Of a DNA stretch of 64,000 nt, positions 1 through 7,463 are shown in pieces (within the stretch, counting starts at the first letter, position 1; each line of letters opens with the position of its first letter). The position numbers and the translations under genes are program-made. The stretch lies in the NCBI GenBank assembly GCA_900317425.1, contig ONGR01000006.1, positions 1-64,000 of the forward strand, read 5' to 3'. Origin of the DNA: an uncultured Eubacteriales bacterium. GTDB lineage: Bacteria > Bacillota > Clostridia > Oscillospirales > Oscillospiraceae. The notes under the pieces are model-generated. The model was not told where the DNA came from. It saw only the letters and a program-made list of their open reading frames with translations, and ran no database searches.

Positions 1-492
1 GTGATAGGGGGGCTCATAGCCGTCCAGGATGCCGGGCTGGTCGTTCTGGGCGTTGTCCAGTTCGCGGACCCAGGTGCACTCGATGACCTGGATGGCGTCG
101 GTCAGCACCTGGGGACGCTGCTCGCCGGTCTCCTCCTCGATCTGGCTCTTTTCCAGGCGGAAGTTGCACTTGGGCATCTTGTCCTCGGGCTTGTCGCCGG
201 GCCAGGAGAGCTTGACGCACTCCTTGAAGGTCTTGGGGTTGTCGTCCACGAAGTTGATGGCGCATTTGCCGCTGCGCAGGATGTTCTGTGCGGTGTTGGA
301 GGAGTTGCGGCAGCACAGCAGCATGGCGTAGTAGCCCTTGCCCGCCACGTAGTAAGGCTGGCACAGGGAGTAGGGGCCCAGGGTGGTGGTGCCGTTTTCA
401 CACAGGGTGCTGATGACCACCGTGGGCATGGGGAAGAACAGGGACGTCTGGTAGAAGTTGTCGACGACGCGGAGATTTTCAAAGCTGCTCAT
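1..492 (-). CDS. Flavin reductase-like FMN-binding protein, 3' end cut by window edge
   Basis: The open frame runs from ATG at 492 off the left edge, giving 164 codons with no stop. GGAGG lies just upstream of the start. The translation begins MSSFENLRVVDNFYQTSLFF and continues with PMPTVVISTLCENG, then NTAQNILRSGKCAINFVDD. This is the usual opening of FMN-binding split-barrel flavin reductases: a PxPVVLVST-like strand, then a segment where residues that fail to reduce give an N-I-x-x-S-G-x-x-x-I-N-F strand. It probably binds FMN in the cytoplasm, but the substrate is unknown. It overlaps the end of the tetR-type gene by 14 nt, so it is the third gene of that operon. Confidence 0.72.
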   Translation of the reverse strand, partial: MSSFENLRVVDNFYQTSLFFPMPTVVISTLCENGTTTLGPYSLCQPYYVAGKGYYAMLLCCRNSSNTAQNILRSGKCAINFVDDNPKTFKECVKLSWPGDKPEDKMPKCNFRLEKSQIEEETGEQRPQVLTDAIQVIECTWVRELDNAQNDQPGILDGYEPPYH

Positions 493-1018
493 GTAATTCC
501 TCCTTTTGATCTGATATCAGCTTTTTCAGCTCTTGGTATATACGCTCAAACGGGGTGTTTGAGATCGTCCAGGTCAGCAGCGCCTCGGCGATGAACCGGG
601 CGGTAAAGCCGTCGGCGGAAGGCGCAAACGGCTCGATGAGATCGGCCAGCTGCTCCCGCAGCTGCAGATGGCGCCCCAGCAGCGCTCCGGAAACGGCTTT
701 GGCGGCATCGGGGTCGGTAAACAGTGTTTGGTGTTTCCGGGTGAAGGCGAGAAGCTCCTCATATATTGTACGCAGGCAGTCCTCTCCATTTTCCCGGTTC
801 CGCTCGCCCATGGCGGCAAGAGACTTCTTCCAGTCCTCCGCCACGAAGGACGCGATCAGGCTCTCCTTTGACGGAAAATAGTTGTAGACCGTCCCCACCG
901 CGATGCCGCAGGCGCCGGCCACGGAGCGGATGGTGGTCTTGGCGTAGCCCCGCTCCACGACCTGTCGTCTGGCCTCGGCCAGCAGCTGCTGCGGCGCGTT
1001 TTCAATCAGTTTGGGCAT
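479..1018 (-). CDS. TetR/AcrR family transcriptional repressor
   Basis: The protein is 179 aa. The N-terminal helix-turn-helix is clear: QVVERGYAKTTIRSVAGACG, then IAVGTVYNYFPSKESLI, which is the hallmark of the family at about residues 18-55. The C-terminal half is helical and divergent, as expected for ligand-binding domains. It starts 4 nt after the hydrolase stop and its end overlaps the flavin reductase start, so the three genes are co-transcribed. A perfect 14-bp palindrome beside the operon promoter (1887-1900) is the natural operator, so autoregulation is likely. The inducing ligand cannot be read from the sequence. Confidence 0.92.
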   Translation of the reverse strand: MPKLIENAPQQLLAEARRQVVERGYAKTTIRSVAGACGIAVGTVYNYFPSKESLIASFVAEDWKKSLAAMGERNRENGEDCLRTIYEELLAFTRKHQTLFTDPDAAKAVSGALLGRHLQLREQLADLIEPFAPSADGFTARFIAEALLTWTISNTPFERIYQELKKLISDQKEELHEQL

Positions 1019-1021
1019 TCG

Positions 1022-1795
1022 TCACGCACCCCTTTTCCGCATCAGCGAAAGGATCGCGTCCGCCGCGAGGCGGATTTGCTCCTCGGTGGAGATGGTGGGC
1101 ATACCGTCGCCCCGCTGTTCGCCATACATGCCGAATCCGGCGTGGCAGCCGCCCTCGATAACCAGTTCCCCGGTGTCAGGCGGCAGATTGGCTCTGTTTT
1201 TTTCATAGTCGCCGGCGTTCATGACGCCGTCCTCACTGCCGCGGACGGACAGCACTCCAAGGCCGCTGTCCGACAGATCCTTCGAGGCGTAGGAGGCCAG
1301 CAGGACCAGCCCGTCAAAGCCGTCGTGCCCCGCCAGGTAGTCGGCCGCCATGACGCCGCCCAGGGAGTGTCCGCCCAGGTACCAGTGTTTTACCCCGGGA
1401 TATGCCTCCCGGATACCGTCGGCGGCGTTCTCGTCCAGGACCGCCAGATGGCACGGCATTTTGCAGATCACGCAGAATACGCCGTTTGCCGCCAGCCGGC
1501 ACATCAGCGGCGCGTATGCGTCCTCGGCCACCTTGCCGCCGGGGTAGAAGATCCATCCGTAATCCTCATGTCCCGTGCCGAACGTCAGATCTCCGTTTTC
1601 CAGAACGTGTTCCTCAACGGTGTAATCCGCCGAAAATGCCTGGATTGCCGTCTCATCGGCGGGGTAGTACGTCGTCAGATACGCCGTGCACACGCCGGTC
1701 AGAATCGCCAGAATAAGGAGCGGGATCAAAATGCGCCGGAGCTTCCGGCGGCTTCTGTTTACACCCGGCTGATTGTTGTTTTCCTTCTTTGCCAC
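1022..1795 (-). CDS. Membrane-anchored alpha/beta hydrolase
   Basis: I chose the GTG at 1795 because GGAGG lies about 8 nt upstream; TTG at 1798 is an alternative. From GTG the protein is 257 aa. A basic stretch (RSRRKLRR) precedes one hydrophobic helix at about residues 18-38, so the catalytic domain should face outward. The nucleophile elbow reads GGHSLGG, followed by MAADYLAG, and a late GGCHAGFG supplies the probable catalytic His. The Asp probably lies in RGSEDGV. These are typical of PF12695-like hydrolases. It is first in an operon with a TetR regulator and a flavin reductase-like protein, which suggests an inducible response to a small molecule. The substrate is unknown. Confidence 0.85.
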   Translation of the reverse strand: MAKKENNNQPGVNRSRRKLRRILIPLLILAILTGVCTAYLTTYYPADETAIQAFSADYTVEEHVLENGDLTFGTGHEDYGWIFYPGGKVAEDAYAPLMCRLAANGVFCVICKMPCHLAVLDENAADGIREAYPGVKHWYLGGHSLGGVMAADYLAGHDGFDGLVLLASYASKDLSDSGLGVLSVRGSEDGVMNAGDYEKNRANLPPDTGELVIEGGCHAGFGMYGEQRGDGMPTISTEEQIRLAADAILSLMRKRGA

Positions 1796-1886
1796 CAAAG
1801 GCCCCTCCTCGCCGCGGCCACGCAGGCCATCCCGGCCCGGCCGTGATGCCGGCAACTGCATGACCGGCACTTTAGCAAATCGCTTT

Positions 1887-1900
1887 ATGAACATGTTCAT
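1887..1900. promoter_or_regulatory. 14-bp perfect palindrome, probable TetR operator
   Basis: ATGAACATGTTCAT is its own reverse complement. It overlaps the -10 end of the minus-strand promoter (-10 at 1904-1899) and covers the expected transcription start. This is the usual place for a TetR-type repressor to block initiation. The operon encodes a TetR protein. The pairing is inferred. Confidence 0.6.
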
Positions 1901-1927
1901 TCTATGCCCGATCCCTTATTTTGTCAA
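1899..1927 (-). promoter_or_regulatory. Promoter of the hydrolase-tetR-flavin reductase operon
   Basis: Minus strand: TTGACA (1927-1922), 17-nt spacer, TAGAAT (1904-1899). The match to the housekeeping sigma consensus is near perfect. It leaves a 5' leader of roughly 95 nt before the GTG at 1795. Confidence 0.75.
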
Positions 1928-1967
1928 GCGCAGGCTCATTTGCGGCGCCCCGGGGCGCTTTCCCTTC

Positions 1968-1996
1968 TTGACTTTTGTGAAAAGCTGCGTTATCAT
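1968..1996 (+). promoter_or_regulatory. Promoter of the cobalamin riboswitch transcript
   Basis: TTGACT (1968-1973), 17-nt spacer, TATCAT (1991-1996). Transcription would start near 2003, about 16 nt before the first paired base of the riboswitch. It is divergent from the tetR operon promoter. Confidence 0.7.
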
Positions 1997-2018
1997 GGTA
2001 GCCGCTAACGAAAAATAG

Positions 2019-2200
2019 CGTTTGAGTGCCGTCTGCACCTGAAATGGGCGGGCGGAGAATAGGAAATCCGGTCAAAATCCGGAACGGTACCGCCACTGTA
2101 TGCGCGGAGACCGTACGCGCGGCGAAAGCCGGCCATTGGGGGACCCCGAGAAGGCCGCGTACGGATCAGTGATGCGTAAGTCAGGAGACCTGCTCAAACG
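2019..2200 (+). promoter_or_regulatory. Cobalamin riboswitch aptamer
   Basis: The conserved cobalamin-element blocks appear in order: an AGGAAAT...TCAAAATCC box, then CGCCACTGTA, then AAGTCAGGAGACCTGC near the 3' end. The outer helix P1 closes perfectly: CGTTTGA at 2019-2025 pairs with TCAAACG at 2194-2200. A terminator follows at 2257-2292, so adenosylcobalamin or a related corrinoid should lower transcription of the two lipoprotein genes downstream. Confidence 0.93.
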
Positions 2201-2256
2201 GTTGATGCCTGCGCCCCCGGATCATGGGGTCACGGCGCTTTCTTTGCGGAAAAACG

Positions 2257-2292
2257 GCCGCGGAAGGGTATCTTTCCGCGGCTTTTATTTTT
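2257..2292 (+). terminator. Intrinsic terminator of the riboswitch expression platform
   Basis: The 9-bp stem GCCGCGGAA/TTCCGCGGC encloses an 8-nt loop and is followed by TTTTATTTTT. It lies between the aptamer and the ATG at 2347, so it is the on/off switch rather than a gene end. Confidence 0.85.
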
Positions 2293-2346
2293 GTCCCGCT
2301 ATCCCGTATACCGGGAAATATATACATCACACAGGAGGAAATCAAG

Positions 2347-3555
2347 ATGAAAAAAGCAAAAACGATTCTTTCCCTGGTGCTGGCTCTGTGCATGGTTCTG
2401 GCTCTCGCTGCCTGCGGCAGCAAGCCCGCTGAGCCCGCCAATCCCAATCCCGCTCCCGTCACCGAGAAGACCGATCAGGAACTGGCCGATGAGGTGGCCG
2501 CTCTGATCGACGCCATCTACGTCCAGGAGCGCAACGAGAACACCGACGAGCAGTGCGCCGCCGCCAAGGCCGCCTGGGATGCTCTGACCGATGCGCAGAA
2601 GGAACTGGTGGAGGGCGAGGAAGCCGATCCCGACTACTTCGGCCGCGACACCGGCGATGCCTCCAAGGACGATCCCCGCAACGGCGACGAGATCGGCGAG
2701 AAGGAGCTGCTGGTCGTCAGCTTCGGCACCTCCTTCAACGACAGCCGCGCCACGGATATCAAGGGCATCGAGGACGCCCTGCAGGCCGCTTTCCCCGACT
2801 GGTCCGTCCGCCGCGCTTTCACCGCTCAGATCATCATCAACCACGTCCAGGCCCGTGACGGCGAGAAGATCGACAACATGGACCAGGCCCTGGAGCGCGC
2901 CGTGGCCAACGGCGTCAAGACCCTGGTGATCCAGCCCACCCATCTGATGCACGGCGCCGAGTACGACGAGCTGACCGCGGCTGTGGAGAACTACAAGGAC
3001 AAGATCCCCACCATCGTCGTGGCCGAGCCCCTGCTGGGCGAGGTGGGCGATGACGCCACCGTCATCAATGCCGACAAGCAGGCCGTCGCCACCTGCGTGG
3101 TGAACGAGGCCGTGAAGGAGAGCGGCTTTGCCTCTCTGGACGAGGCCGAGCAGGCCGGCGTCGCCTACGTGTTCATGGGCCACGGCACCGCCCACACCGC
3201 CAAGGTCACCTATTCCCAGATGCAGACCCAGATGAACACCCTGGGCTACAAGAACGTCTTCATCGGCACCGTGGAGGGCGAGCCCGAGGAGACCGCCTGC
3301 GAGAACATCATCGAGGCCGTTTCCGCCGCCGGCTACAAGACCGTCGTGCTGCGTCCCCTGATGGTGGTGGCCGGCGATCACGCCAACAACGACATGGCCG
3401 ACCCCGAGGATCCCGAGTCCTGGGTCAGCATGTTCACCGCCAGCGCCAAGTTTGAGAAGATCGACACCCAGATCGCCGGTCTGGGCCGGATCGCCGACGT
3501 GCAGGCCCTGTACGTGGCCCACGCCCAGGCTGCCATCGACTCTCTGGAGAAGTAA
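2347..3555 (+). CDS. Lipoprotein sirohydrochlorin cobaltochelatase-like protein (CbiK family)
   Basis: The protein is 402 aa from the ATG at 2347, with AGGAGG 10 nt upstream. The signal peptide ends in the lipobox LAAC-GS (about residue 22), so it should be tethered outside the membrane. Residues about 40-100 form a helical module with ALTDAQKELV, a motif common in clostridial surface proteins. From about residue 118 the CbiK fold follows: ELLVVSFGTSF, QPTHLMHG, FMGHGTAH and MVVAGDHANNDM, the last carrying the metal-site His. Family members insert Co2+ (or Fe2+) into sirohydrochlorin. Cytoplasmic CbiK enzymes lack a signal peptide; a periplasmic CbiK is known in Desulfovibrio. Control by a cobalamin riboswitch supports a corrinoid or tetrapyrrole role. 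Extracellular catalysis versus metal/tetrapyrrole binding is undecided. Confidence 0.87.
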   Translation: MKKAKTILSLVLALCMVLALAACGSKPAEPANPNPAPVTEKTDQELADEVAALIDAIYVQERNENTDEQCAAAKAAWDALTDAQKELVEGEEADPDYFGRDTGDASKDDPRNGDEIGEKELLVVSFGTSFNDSRATDIKGIEDALQAAFPDWSVRRAFTAQIIINHVQARDGEKIDNMDQALERAVANGVKTLVIQPTHLMHGAEYDELTAAVENYKDKIPTIVVAEPLLGEVGDDATVINADKQAVATCVVNEAVKESGFASLDEAEQAGVAYVFMGHGTAHTAKVTYSQMQTQMNTLGYKNVFIGTVEGEPEETACENIIEAVSAAGYKTVVLRPLMVVAGDHANNDMADPEDPESWVSMFTASAKFEKIDTQIAGLGRIADVQALYVAHAQAAIDSLEK

Positions 3556-3566
3556 CGGAGGACCCC

Positions 3567-4025
3567 ATGGGTAAAAGAGTTGCGGCGCTGCTCTCTCTGC
3601 TGGCCCTGTGCTGCGTGTTTCTGGCGGCCTGCGGCGGCAAGAGCAGCGAGCCCGTCCTGCCGGACGGCGTCTACACGGTGGACGTCACCACCGGCAGCTC
3701 CATGTTCCACATCAACGACACCTGTGACGGCAAGGGGACGCTGACAGTCAGGGACGGCCAGATGACCGTTCACATCACCCTGGCATCCAAGAACATCGTC
3801 AACCTGTTCCCCGGAACGGCGGAGGACGCGGCGAAGGAGGGCGCAGCCCTCATCGAGCCCACCGTCGACACCGTGACGTACCCCGACGGTATGAGCGACG
3901 AGGTCTACGGCTTTGACGTTCCCGTCCCCTGTCTGGATCAGGAGTTCCCCGTGGCCATCATCGGCACCCACGGCAACTGGTACGAGCACATGGTCACCGT
4001 CTCCCACCCGGAGCCGGCAGAGTGA
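3567..4025 (+). CDS. Small lipoprotein, NEAT-like or beta-sandwich domain, cobalamin-regulated
   Basis: The protein is 152 aa and starts 11 nt after the chelatase stop, with GGAGG before the ATG. The lipobox LAAC-GG lies at about residue 22. The mature part is one beta-rich domain: DGVYTVDVTTGSSMFHI, GKGTLTVRDGQMTVHITLAS, then YGFDVPVPCLDQEFPVAIIG. The order of a variable strand, a GxLTVxDGxMTxxxxL strand and a late AxxGxHxxWYxHxV strand recalls NEAT-like domains in clostridial haem or metal uptake loci. I cannot assign a ligand. Shared control with the CbiK-like protein suggests a partner that binds a tetrapyrrole or metal at the cell surface. Confidence 0.75.
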   Translation: MGKRVAALLSLLALCCVFLAACGGKSSEPVLPDGVYTVDVTTGSSMFHINDTCDGKGTLTVRDGQMTVHITLASKNIVNLFPGTAEDAAKEGAALIEPTVDTVTYPDGMSDEVYGFDVPVPCLDQEFPVAIIGTHGNWYEHMVTVSHPEPAE

Positions 4026-4045
4026 TCCATCCCATATCGTTCCCA

Positions 4046-4082
4046 CAGGGCGGCCGGCACATGCCGGCCGCCCTGCTCTTTT
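4046..4082 (+). terminator. Terminator of the cobalamin-controlled lipoprotein operon
   Basis: The 13-bp GC-rich stem CAGGGCGGCCGGC/GCCGGCCGCCCTG has an ACAT loop and is followed by CTCTTTT. Confidence 0.85.
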
Positions 4083-4116
4083 GCCGGCTGCCGATCGCCC
4101 GCGGCAAAATCCGGCG

Positions 4117-4145
4117 TTGCGGCGGCGGTTTTTCCATGATAGAAT
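4117..4145 (+). promoter_or_regulatory. Possible promoter of the thioredoxin reductase-like gene
   Basis: TTGCGG, 17-nt spacer, TAGAAT, lying between the terminator at 4082 and the ATG at 4259. The -35 matches the consensus only in part. Confidence 0.45.
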
Positions 4146-4258
4146 CAACTTTACGGGACGGATCCGCCCCGTGATGATCGATCCTTTTGGGGAATACTAT
4201 CCCGGTAGAACCATCCCCGCATCATAATACCACCCCGAATATCGAGAGGAGAACGACA

Positions 4259-5125
4259 ATGATCTACGATGCAGCCATTATCGGCACGGGCCCTGCCGGC
4301 GTGTCCGCCGCCCTGACCCTGAAGGCCAATGAGAAGAATTTTATCTGGATCGGCAGCAAAGCTTTCAGCGACAAGGTAGGCAAGGCCGAGCGCATCGCCA
4401 ACTATCCCGGCCTGCCCATGGTCACCGGCGCCGAGATGAACGAGGTGTTCCGCCGCCAGTGCGAGGAGCGGGGCATCGCCATCGAGGACCGGATGGTGAC
4501 CTCCATCGTCAAGTTCGGCGACCACTACGCCCTCACCGCCGGCAGCGAGTTCTACGAGACCTATACCGTCATCTTCGCCACCGGCGTCACCGCCGTGGGT
4601 CTGCTCCCCGGCGAGGCGGAGCTGGTGGGCAAGGGCGTCAGCTACTGCGCCACCTGCGACGGCTTCCTCTATAAGGGCAAGACCATCGCCGTCATCTGCA
4701 ACGCCAAGCGCTTTGAGCATGAGGTGGAGTTCCTGGCCCAGCTGGCGGAGAAGGTGTACTACTTCCCGCTGTACAAGGACCCCGGCCAGTTCCCCGCCAA
4801 CGTGGAGCTCATGGATGAGCGGGCGGTGAAGATGAACGCCGAGAACGGCAAGTTTGCCTCCCTGACCCTGAAAAACGGCGAGACCATCCCCGCCAGCGGT
4901 GTGTTCTGCCTCCGGGACAGCGTGTCCCTTGCCACGCTGCTGCCGGGCCTTGCCACGGAACAGGGCCACATCGCCGTGGACCGGAAGATGGTCACCAACC
5001 TGCCCGGCTGCTTCGCCGCCGGCGACTGCACCGGTCGGCCCTATCAATACGTGAAGGCCGCCGGCGAGGGCAACGTGGCCGCCCACAGCGCCATCGATTA
5101 TCTGGCGGAGAAGAACGCAAAGTAA
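4259..5125 (+). CDS. Thioredoxin reductase-like flavoprotein lacking the NADPH motif (FFTR-like)
   Basis: The protein is 288 aa. The start at 4259 is preceded by GAGAGGAGA and the protein opens directly with the FAD-binding strand IYDAAIIGTGPAG. The redox pair is CATC in SYCATCDG (Cys130, Cys133), and FAD is closed by FAAGDCTGRPYQYVKAAGEG. Where NADPH-dependent TrxB has GGGxSA and HRRxxxR, this protein has AVICNAKRF and YYFPLYKD. That loss is the defining feature of clostridial ferredoxin-dependent flavin thioredoxin reductases. I infer it reduces thioredoxin with ferredoxin electrons. No thioredoxin gene is adjacent. It could also be another divergent member of the family. Confidence 0.82.
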   Translation: MIYDAAIIGTGPAGVSAALTLKANEKNFIWIGSKAFSDKVGKAERIANYPGLPMVTGAEMNEVFRRQCEERGIAIEDRMVTSIVKFGDHYALTAGSEFYETYTVIFATGVTAVGLLPGEAELVGKGVSYCATCDGFLYKGKTIAVICNAKRFEHEVEFLAQLAEKVYYFPLYKDPGQFPANVELMDERAVKMNAENGKFASLTLKNGETIPASGVFCLRDSVSLATLLPGLATEQGHIAVDRKMVTNLPGCFAAGDCTGRPYQYVKAAGEGNVAAHSAIDYLAEKNAK

Positions 5126-5174
5126 CTGTCCGTTCCATGGCGGTACCATGACGACAGCAAGCGGAGGTGGACCT

Positions 5175-5462
5175 ATGGATCTGGCCCTCATCGGATACTG
5201 CGGCGTGGATTGCGCCGCCTGTGCGGATTACGTCGGCAAGGTGTGTCCCGGCTGCCGGCTGAGCACCTGGCCGGAGGGGGATGAGTGTCCTCCCGTGGCC
5301 TGCTGCCGGAAGCAGGATATCACCTGCTGCGGCCTGTGCCCCACGTTCCCCTGCGATATGATGTCGGAATTCTACAAGGAATCGGAGAGCCACCGGACGG
5401 CCGGCGTCCTCATGGCTTCCCTCCGCCGGCAGGCTGAGGGGAAAGACGCCGTCTGCCCGTAA
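5175..5462 (+). CDS. Cysteine-rich DUF3795 family protein
   Basis: The protein is 95 aa; GGAGGTG precedes the ATG at 5175. The cysteines follow the DUF3795 layout: YCGVDCAACADY, VCPGCR, CCRKQDITCCGLC, then PTFPCDMM, about a dozen Cys in all. The regular CxxC-like spacing suggests a bound metal or Fe-S cluster, which I infer. The function of the family is unknown. It lies 49 nt after the thioredoxin reductase-like gene and probably shares its transcript, since a terminator follows only at 5493. Confidence 0.8.
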   Translation: MDLALIGYCGVDCAACADYVGKVCPGCRLSTWPEGDECPPVACCRKQDITCCGLCPTFPCDMMSEFYKESESHRTAGVLMASLRRQAEGKDAVCP

Positions 5463-5492
5463 CCCGCTTTGCGGTGATCACAGCGAAAAAAG

Positions 5493-5527
5493 CAGCACCC
5501 CGAACGGGGTGCTGTTGCTTCTTTTTC
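5493..5527 (+). terminator. Terminator after the DUF3795 gene
   Basis: The 9-bp stem CAGCACCCC/GGGGTGCTG has a GAAC loop and is followed by TTGCTTCTTTTTC. Confidence 0.8.
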
Positions 5528-5556
5528 TCATATTTATCTGGAAAACACGGCGCGCC

Positions 5557-5565
5557 TGTGATAAT
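5557..5565 (+). promoter_or_regulatory. Possible extended -10 promoter of the ABC exporter operon
   Basis: TGTGATAAT is a TGn-extended -10 element 65 nt before the ATG at 5631. There is no good -35 match. Confidence 0.35.
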
Positions 5566-5630
5566 ATGAATGGAACAACGCTGCGATCTGTAACAGCTCA
5601 CGAAAAACACAGTTTGGGATAGAATAGCTT

Positions 5631-7463
5631 ATGAACAGAGAAACCGGCAAAACGAAAACGGGCAGCGGCAACACCGGGCTCCTTCTCCGCTTTCTGCGGG
5701 GCAGCAAGCTGCTCTTCGCGCTGAGCATCCTGTGCTCGGCACTGACCACCCTGGTGGATATGCTGAACCCCCAGATCATCCGCGGCACCATCGACAACGC
5801 CGTGGGCGGCAAGCCATCGGACTTCCCCCTCTGGGTCAACGACATCGTGGATCGTCTGGGCGGCTTTTCCTACATCGGGCAGCACCTGTGGATCCCGGCC
5901 CTGGCCATCGCCGGTCTGGGCGTTGTGCGGGTGGCCGCCCAGTTCGGCACCACCATGCTGAACTCCTGGGGCTCCGAGGTCCTGGTGAAGAACATGCGGG
6001 ACACCCTCTTCTCCCACATCGCCCGGCTGCCCTACGCCTGGCACATGAAAAACGGCACCGGCGACATCATCCAGCGCTGCACCACCGACGTGGACCGCAT
6101 GCGCTCCTTCGTGGCCGAGCAGCTGACGGCGGTGTTCCGCATCCTGATCCTGGTGGCCATGTCCCTCTACTTCATGTTCTCCATGCACGTGAAAATGGCC
6201 GTCATCGCCACCGTGCCCATCCCCGTCATCCTGGCCTACTCCGTCATCTTCCGCAAGGAGATGCACGAGGGCTTCCGCCGCTGCGACGAGGAGGAGGGCA
6301 AGGTCTCCGACATCGTCCAGGAGAACCTGACCGGCGTGCGGGTGGTGCGCGCCTTCGCCAGCGAGGGCCGGGAGCGGGAGCACTTTGAGAAGGTCAATGA
6401 AAACTACACCGGCCGCTGGGTCCATATGGGCCACGTTATCGGCAAGTTTTTCTCCATCCAGGACATCCTCTGCGGCCTCCAGATCCTTCTGGTGACGGTC
6501 TTCGGCGCGGTGTTCGTCGTCCGGGGCCAGATGACCGCCGGCGAATACATCGCCTTCATCTCCTACAACACCATACTGTCCTTCCCCATCCGCCGTCTGG
6601 GCCGTATGCTCTCGGAGATGGCCAAGGCCGGCGTGTCCCTGGACCGCCTGGCCTACGTGATCGACGCCGAGCCCGAGCAGGATCGCCCCGGCGCCACGGA
6701 TGCGGATATGCACGGCGACATCCGCTTCGAGGACGTCCACTTCGCCTATGAGGAGGGCCACGAGGTCCTCAAGGGTATCAACGTGACGGTCCCCCACGGC
6801 ACCACCCTGGGCATTCTGGGCGGCACCGGCTCCGGCAAGAGCACCCTCATGCTCCTGCTGGATAAGCTCTACGAGCTTCCGGAGGGCCAGGGCCGCATCA
6901 CCATCGGCGGTGTGGACATCCGGGACATCCGCACCGAGCACCTGCGCCAGAACATCGCCATGGTGCTCCAGGAGCCCCATCTGTTCAGCCGTTCCATCGC
7001 CGACAACATCGCCATGGCCGGCGACCACCTGGACCGGGCGGCCATTGAGCAGGCCTCCCAGGCCGCCTGTCTCGCCGAGGCCATCGAGGGCTTCCACGAG
7101 GGCTACGACACCTTCGTGGGCGAGCGGGGCGTGACCCTCTCCGGTGGTCAGAAGCAGCGCACCGCCATCGCCCGGGCGCTGACCCAGAACGCCCCCATCA
7201 TGATCTTCGACGACTCCCTCTCCGCCGTGGACAACCAGACCGACGCCAAGATCCGCGCCTCTCTGGAGGAGCGCTTCGGCACGGCCACCATCATCATCAT
7301 TTCCCACCGGATCACCACCCTCTCCCGGGCGGATCAGGTCGTGGTCCTGGAGGACGGCCGCATCACCGAGCACGGCACGCCGGATGAGCTCAAATCGGCC
7401 GGCGGCACCTACCAGAAGATCTATGAGATCCAGCTGGGCATCGAGAAGGGAGGCGCACAATGA
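5631..7463 (+). CDS. ABC exporter half-transporter, subunit with degenerate ATP site
   Basis: The protein is 610 aa: a six-helix type IV exporter domain (about 1-330) fused to an ATPase. Walker A is GGTGSGKST (about 396), the signature LSGGQKQR (about 503) and the H-loop ISHR. Walker B is IMIFDDSLSAVD, with Asp where the catalytic Glu normally sits. That is the mark of the non-hydrolysing site of heterodimeric exporters such as TM287/288 and LmrCD. The next gene overlaps by ATGA and supplies the other half. Substrate unknown; drugs, lipids or peptides are all possible. Confidence 0.92.
   Translation: MNRETGKTKTGSGNTGLLLRFLRGSKLLFALSILCSALTTLVDMLNPQIIRGTIDNAVGGKPSDFPLWVNDIVDRLGGFSYIGQHLWIPALAIAGLGVVRVAAQFGTTMLNSWGSEVLVKNMRDTLFSHIARLPYAWHMKNGTGDIIQRCTTDVDRMRSFVAEQLTAVFRILILVAMSLYFMFSMHVKMAVIATVPIPVILAYSVIFRKEMHEGFRRCDEEEGKVSDIVQENLTGVRVVRAFASEGREREHFEKVNENYTGRWVHMGHVIGKFFSIQDILCGLQILLVTVFGAVFVVRGQMTAGEYIAFISYNTILSFPIRRLGRMLSEMAKAGVSLDRLAYVIDAEPEQDRPGATDADMHGDIRFEDVHFAYEEGHEVLKGINVTVPHGTTLGILGGTGSGKSTLMLLLDKLYELPEGQGRITIGGVDIRDIRTEHLRQNIAMVLQEPHLFSRSIADNIAMAGDHLDRAAIEQASQAACLAEAIEGFHEGYDTFVGERGVTLSGGQKQRTAIARALTQNAPIMIFDDSLSAVDNQTDAKIRASLEERFGTATIIIISHRITTLSRADQVVVLEDGRITEHGTPDELKSAGGTYQKIYEIQLGIEKGGAQ

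Noticed and set aside
2299..3522. A 407-codon minus-strand frame over the chelatase gene
   Set aside because: It is the mirror of a GC-rich coding frame; composition is Gly/His/Leu/Val-rich and there is no ribosome binding site.
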